Shown here piece by piece: positions 63,347-64,000 of a DNA stretch of 64,000 nt (position 1 is its first letter; every line of letters begins with the position of its first letter). A model generated the notes under the pieces. The model had not been told where the DNA came from and ran no database searches. It saw only the letters and a list, made by a program, of their open reading frames with translations. Source of the stretch: Bradyrhizobium paxllaeri. GTDB lineage: Bacteria > Pseudomonadota > Alphaproteobacteria > Rhizobiales > Xanthobacteraceae. A program made the translations under genes and the position numbers. The DNA is taken from positions 7,006,001-7,070,000 of the forward strand of contig NZ_CP042968.1 of the NCBI RefSeq assembly GCF_001693515.2, written 5' to 3'.

Positions 63347-64000
63347 CTATTGGCTCAGCGCGCCGGTCAGGGCCTTTATATTGTGCCTGACCATCGCAAT
63401 GTAAGTGGGAGAATCGCCCTTTTCGCCCGTTAAACTGTCGGAATAGAGCGTTCCGCCGACCCTGGCGCCGGTCTCGGCCGAGATCCGGCCCATCAGGCGG
63501 GGGTCGGTGATATTTTCCATAAAAACGGCCGGTATTTTGGTGGCCCGGATCTGGGTGATGATCCGCGCGACGTCGCGAGCACTGGCCTCCGATTCGGTGG
63601 AGACGCCGAGCGGCGCGATGAATTCGATGCCATAGGCGCTCGCGAAATAGCCGAAGGCATCGTGGGTCGAGATCACCTTGCGGCGGCCTTCCGGAATTTT
63701 TGCCACCGCCTCGCGCACCTCGCGGTCGAGCGCGTCGAGCTGCGCCAGATAGACGCCGGCGTTGGACTTGAAGGTTTCGGCATTGGCGGGATCGGCGGCC
63801 GTCAGCGCATCGCGGATATTGGCGACATAGATCTTCGCATTGGCAACGGACTGCCAGGCGTGCGGGTCGGCATGCGAGCCGAGCTTGAGCGGCGTGATGC
63901 CTGTCGTCGCGGTCACAATGGCCGCCTTGCCGCCGGCGGACTTCGCCAGCCGCGACATCCAGCCCTCGAACCCGAGGCCGTTGACGAAGACGAGCCTGGC
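63347..64000 (-). CDS. Metal ABC transporter substrate-binding protein (ZnuA-like), 3' part
   Basis: The frame is open to the right edge, so the N-terminal part including the signal peptide is outside the window. Visible residues correspond to cluster A-I metal-binding proteins: FVNGLGFEGWMSRLAKSAGG, LKLGSHADPHAWQSVANAKI (ligand His residues), VISTHDAFGYFASAYGIEFI and MENITDPRLMGRISAETGAR. It binds Zn or Mn in the periplasm. The presence of a CobW-type GTPase downstream favours zinc. I saw no Zur box in the 51-bp gap. Confidence 0.88.
   Translation of the reverse strand, partial: ARLVFVNGLGFEGWMSRLAKSAGGKAAIVTATTGITPLKLGSHADPHAWQSVANAKIYVANIRDALTAADPANAETFKSNAGVYLAQLDALDREVREAVAKIPEGRRKVISTHDAFGYFASAYGIEFIAPLGVSTESEASARDVARIITQIRATKIPAVFMENITDPRLMGRISAETGARVGGTLYSDSLTGEKGDSPTYIAMVRHNIKALTGALSQ

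Overview
This window looks like chromosomal DNA from a Bradyrhizobium-type alphaproteobacterium (Bradyrhizobium, Rhodopseudomonas or a close relative). The evidence is high GC content, several families of short palindromic repeats of the kind scattered through Bradyrhizobium genomes, an RpoH-type promoter with a ROSE-like RNA thermometer before a small heat-shock gene, a speF-type leader before an ornithine/lysine decarboxylase, the cell-cycle regulator CpdR, a BA14K protein and homospermidine synthase. I see no CRISPR array, prophage or complete insertion sequence. Most of the window is ordinary core and catabolic genes with intergenic repeats between them.

Layout. 1-1570: a pspA-yiaA/B stress-envelope unit divergent from a TetR regulator, with three copies of one operator between them. 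1676-8044: a secreted Cys-rich protein, a Rieske protein plus two amidohydrolases on the minus strand, then a plus-strand FAD dehydrogenase and small secreted proteins. 8204-20985: two paralogous adenylate-cyclase/TolB-like/TPR proteins flank tRNA-Val, cpdR, N-formylglutamate amidohydrolase, a strong sRNA candidate, hisN, two tandem Bug-type binding proteins, a LysR regulator, and TSUP and LysE transporters. 20989-24561: two alpha/beta hydrolases and the thermosensor-controlled hsp20.

25041-31393: gltB and gltD (ammonium assimilation). 31617-39436: BA14K protein, outer-membrane barrel protein, arabinose-5-phosphate isomerase, a CMD/HxlR divergent pair, NfeD plus a stomatin-like protein, ferrochelatase and a MAPEG protein. 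39437-40642: a repeat-rich, gene-poor stretch. 40643-45514: thioesterase, a NicO/DUF1007 metal-transport pair and an M3 peptidase. 45720-50170: a polyamine locus in which a speF-type leader, a PLP decarboxylase making putrescine/cadaverine, a GNAT protein, a small membrane protein, a RidA protein and homospermidine synthase lie in one direction. 51454-54065: a small accessory segment with a TetR regulator, a frameshifted SDR and a phospholipid-type methyltransferase. 54115-60570: a catabolic cluster with acetoacetate decarboxylase, a five-gene branched-chain-amino-acid-type ABC importer and an intradiol dioxygenase. 60804-64000: a Pro-rich membrane protein, a WD40 protein overlapping a CobW-type GTPase, and a partial ZnuA-like metal-binding protein.

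The most informative non-coding elements are the sRNA at 12004-12095, the RpoH promoter plus ROSE-like element at 22010-22172, the speF-type leader at 45720-45945, and the operator arrays at 874-945, 35692-35730 and 51941-51966. All names come from reading motifs in the sequence. No database search or folding program was run.
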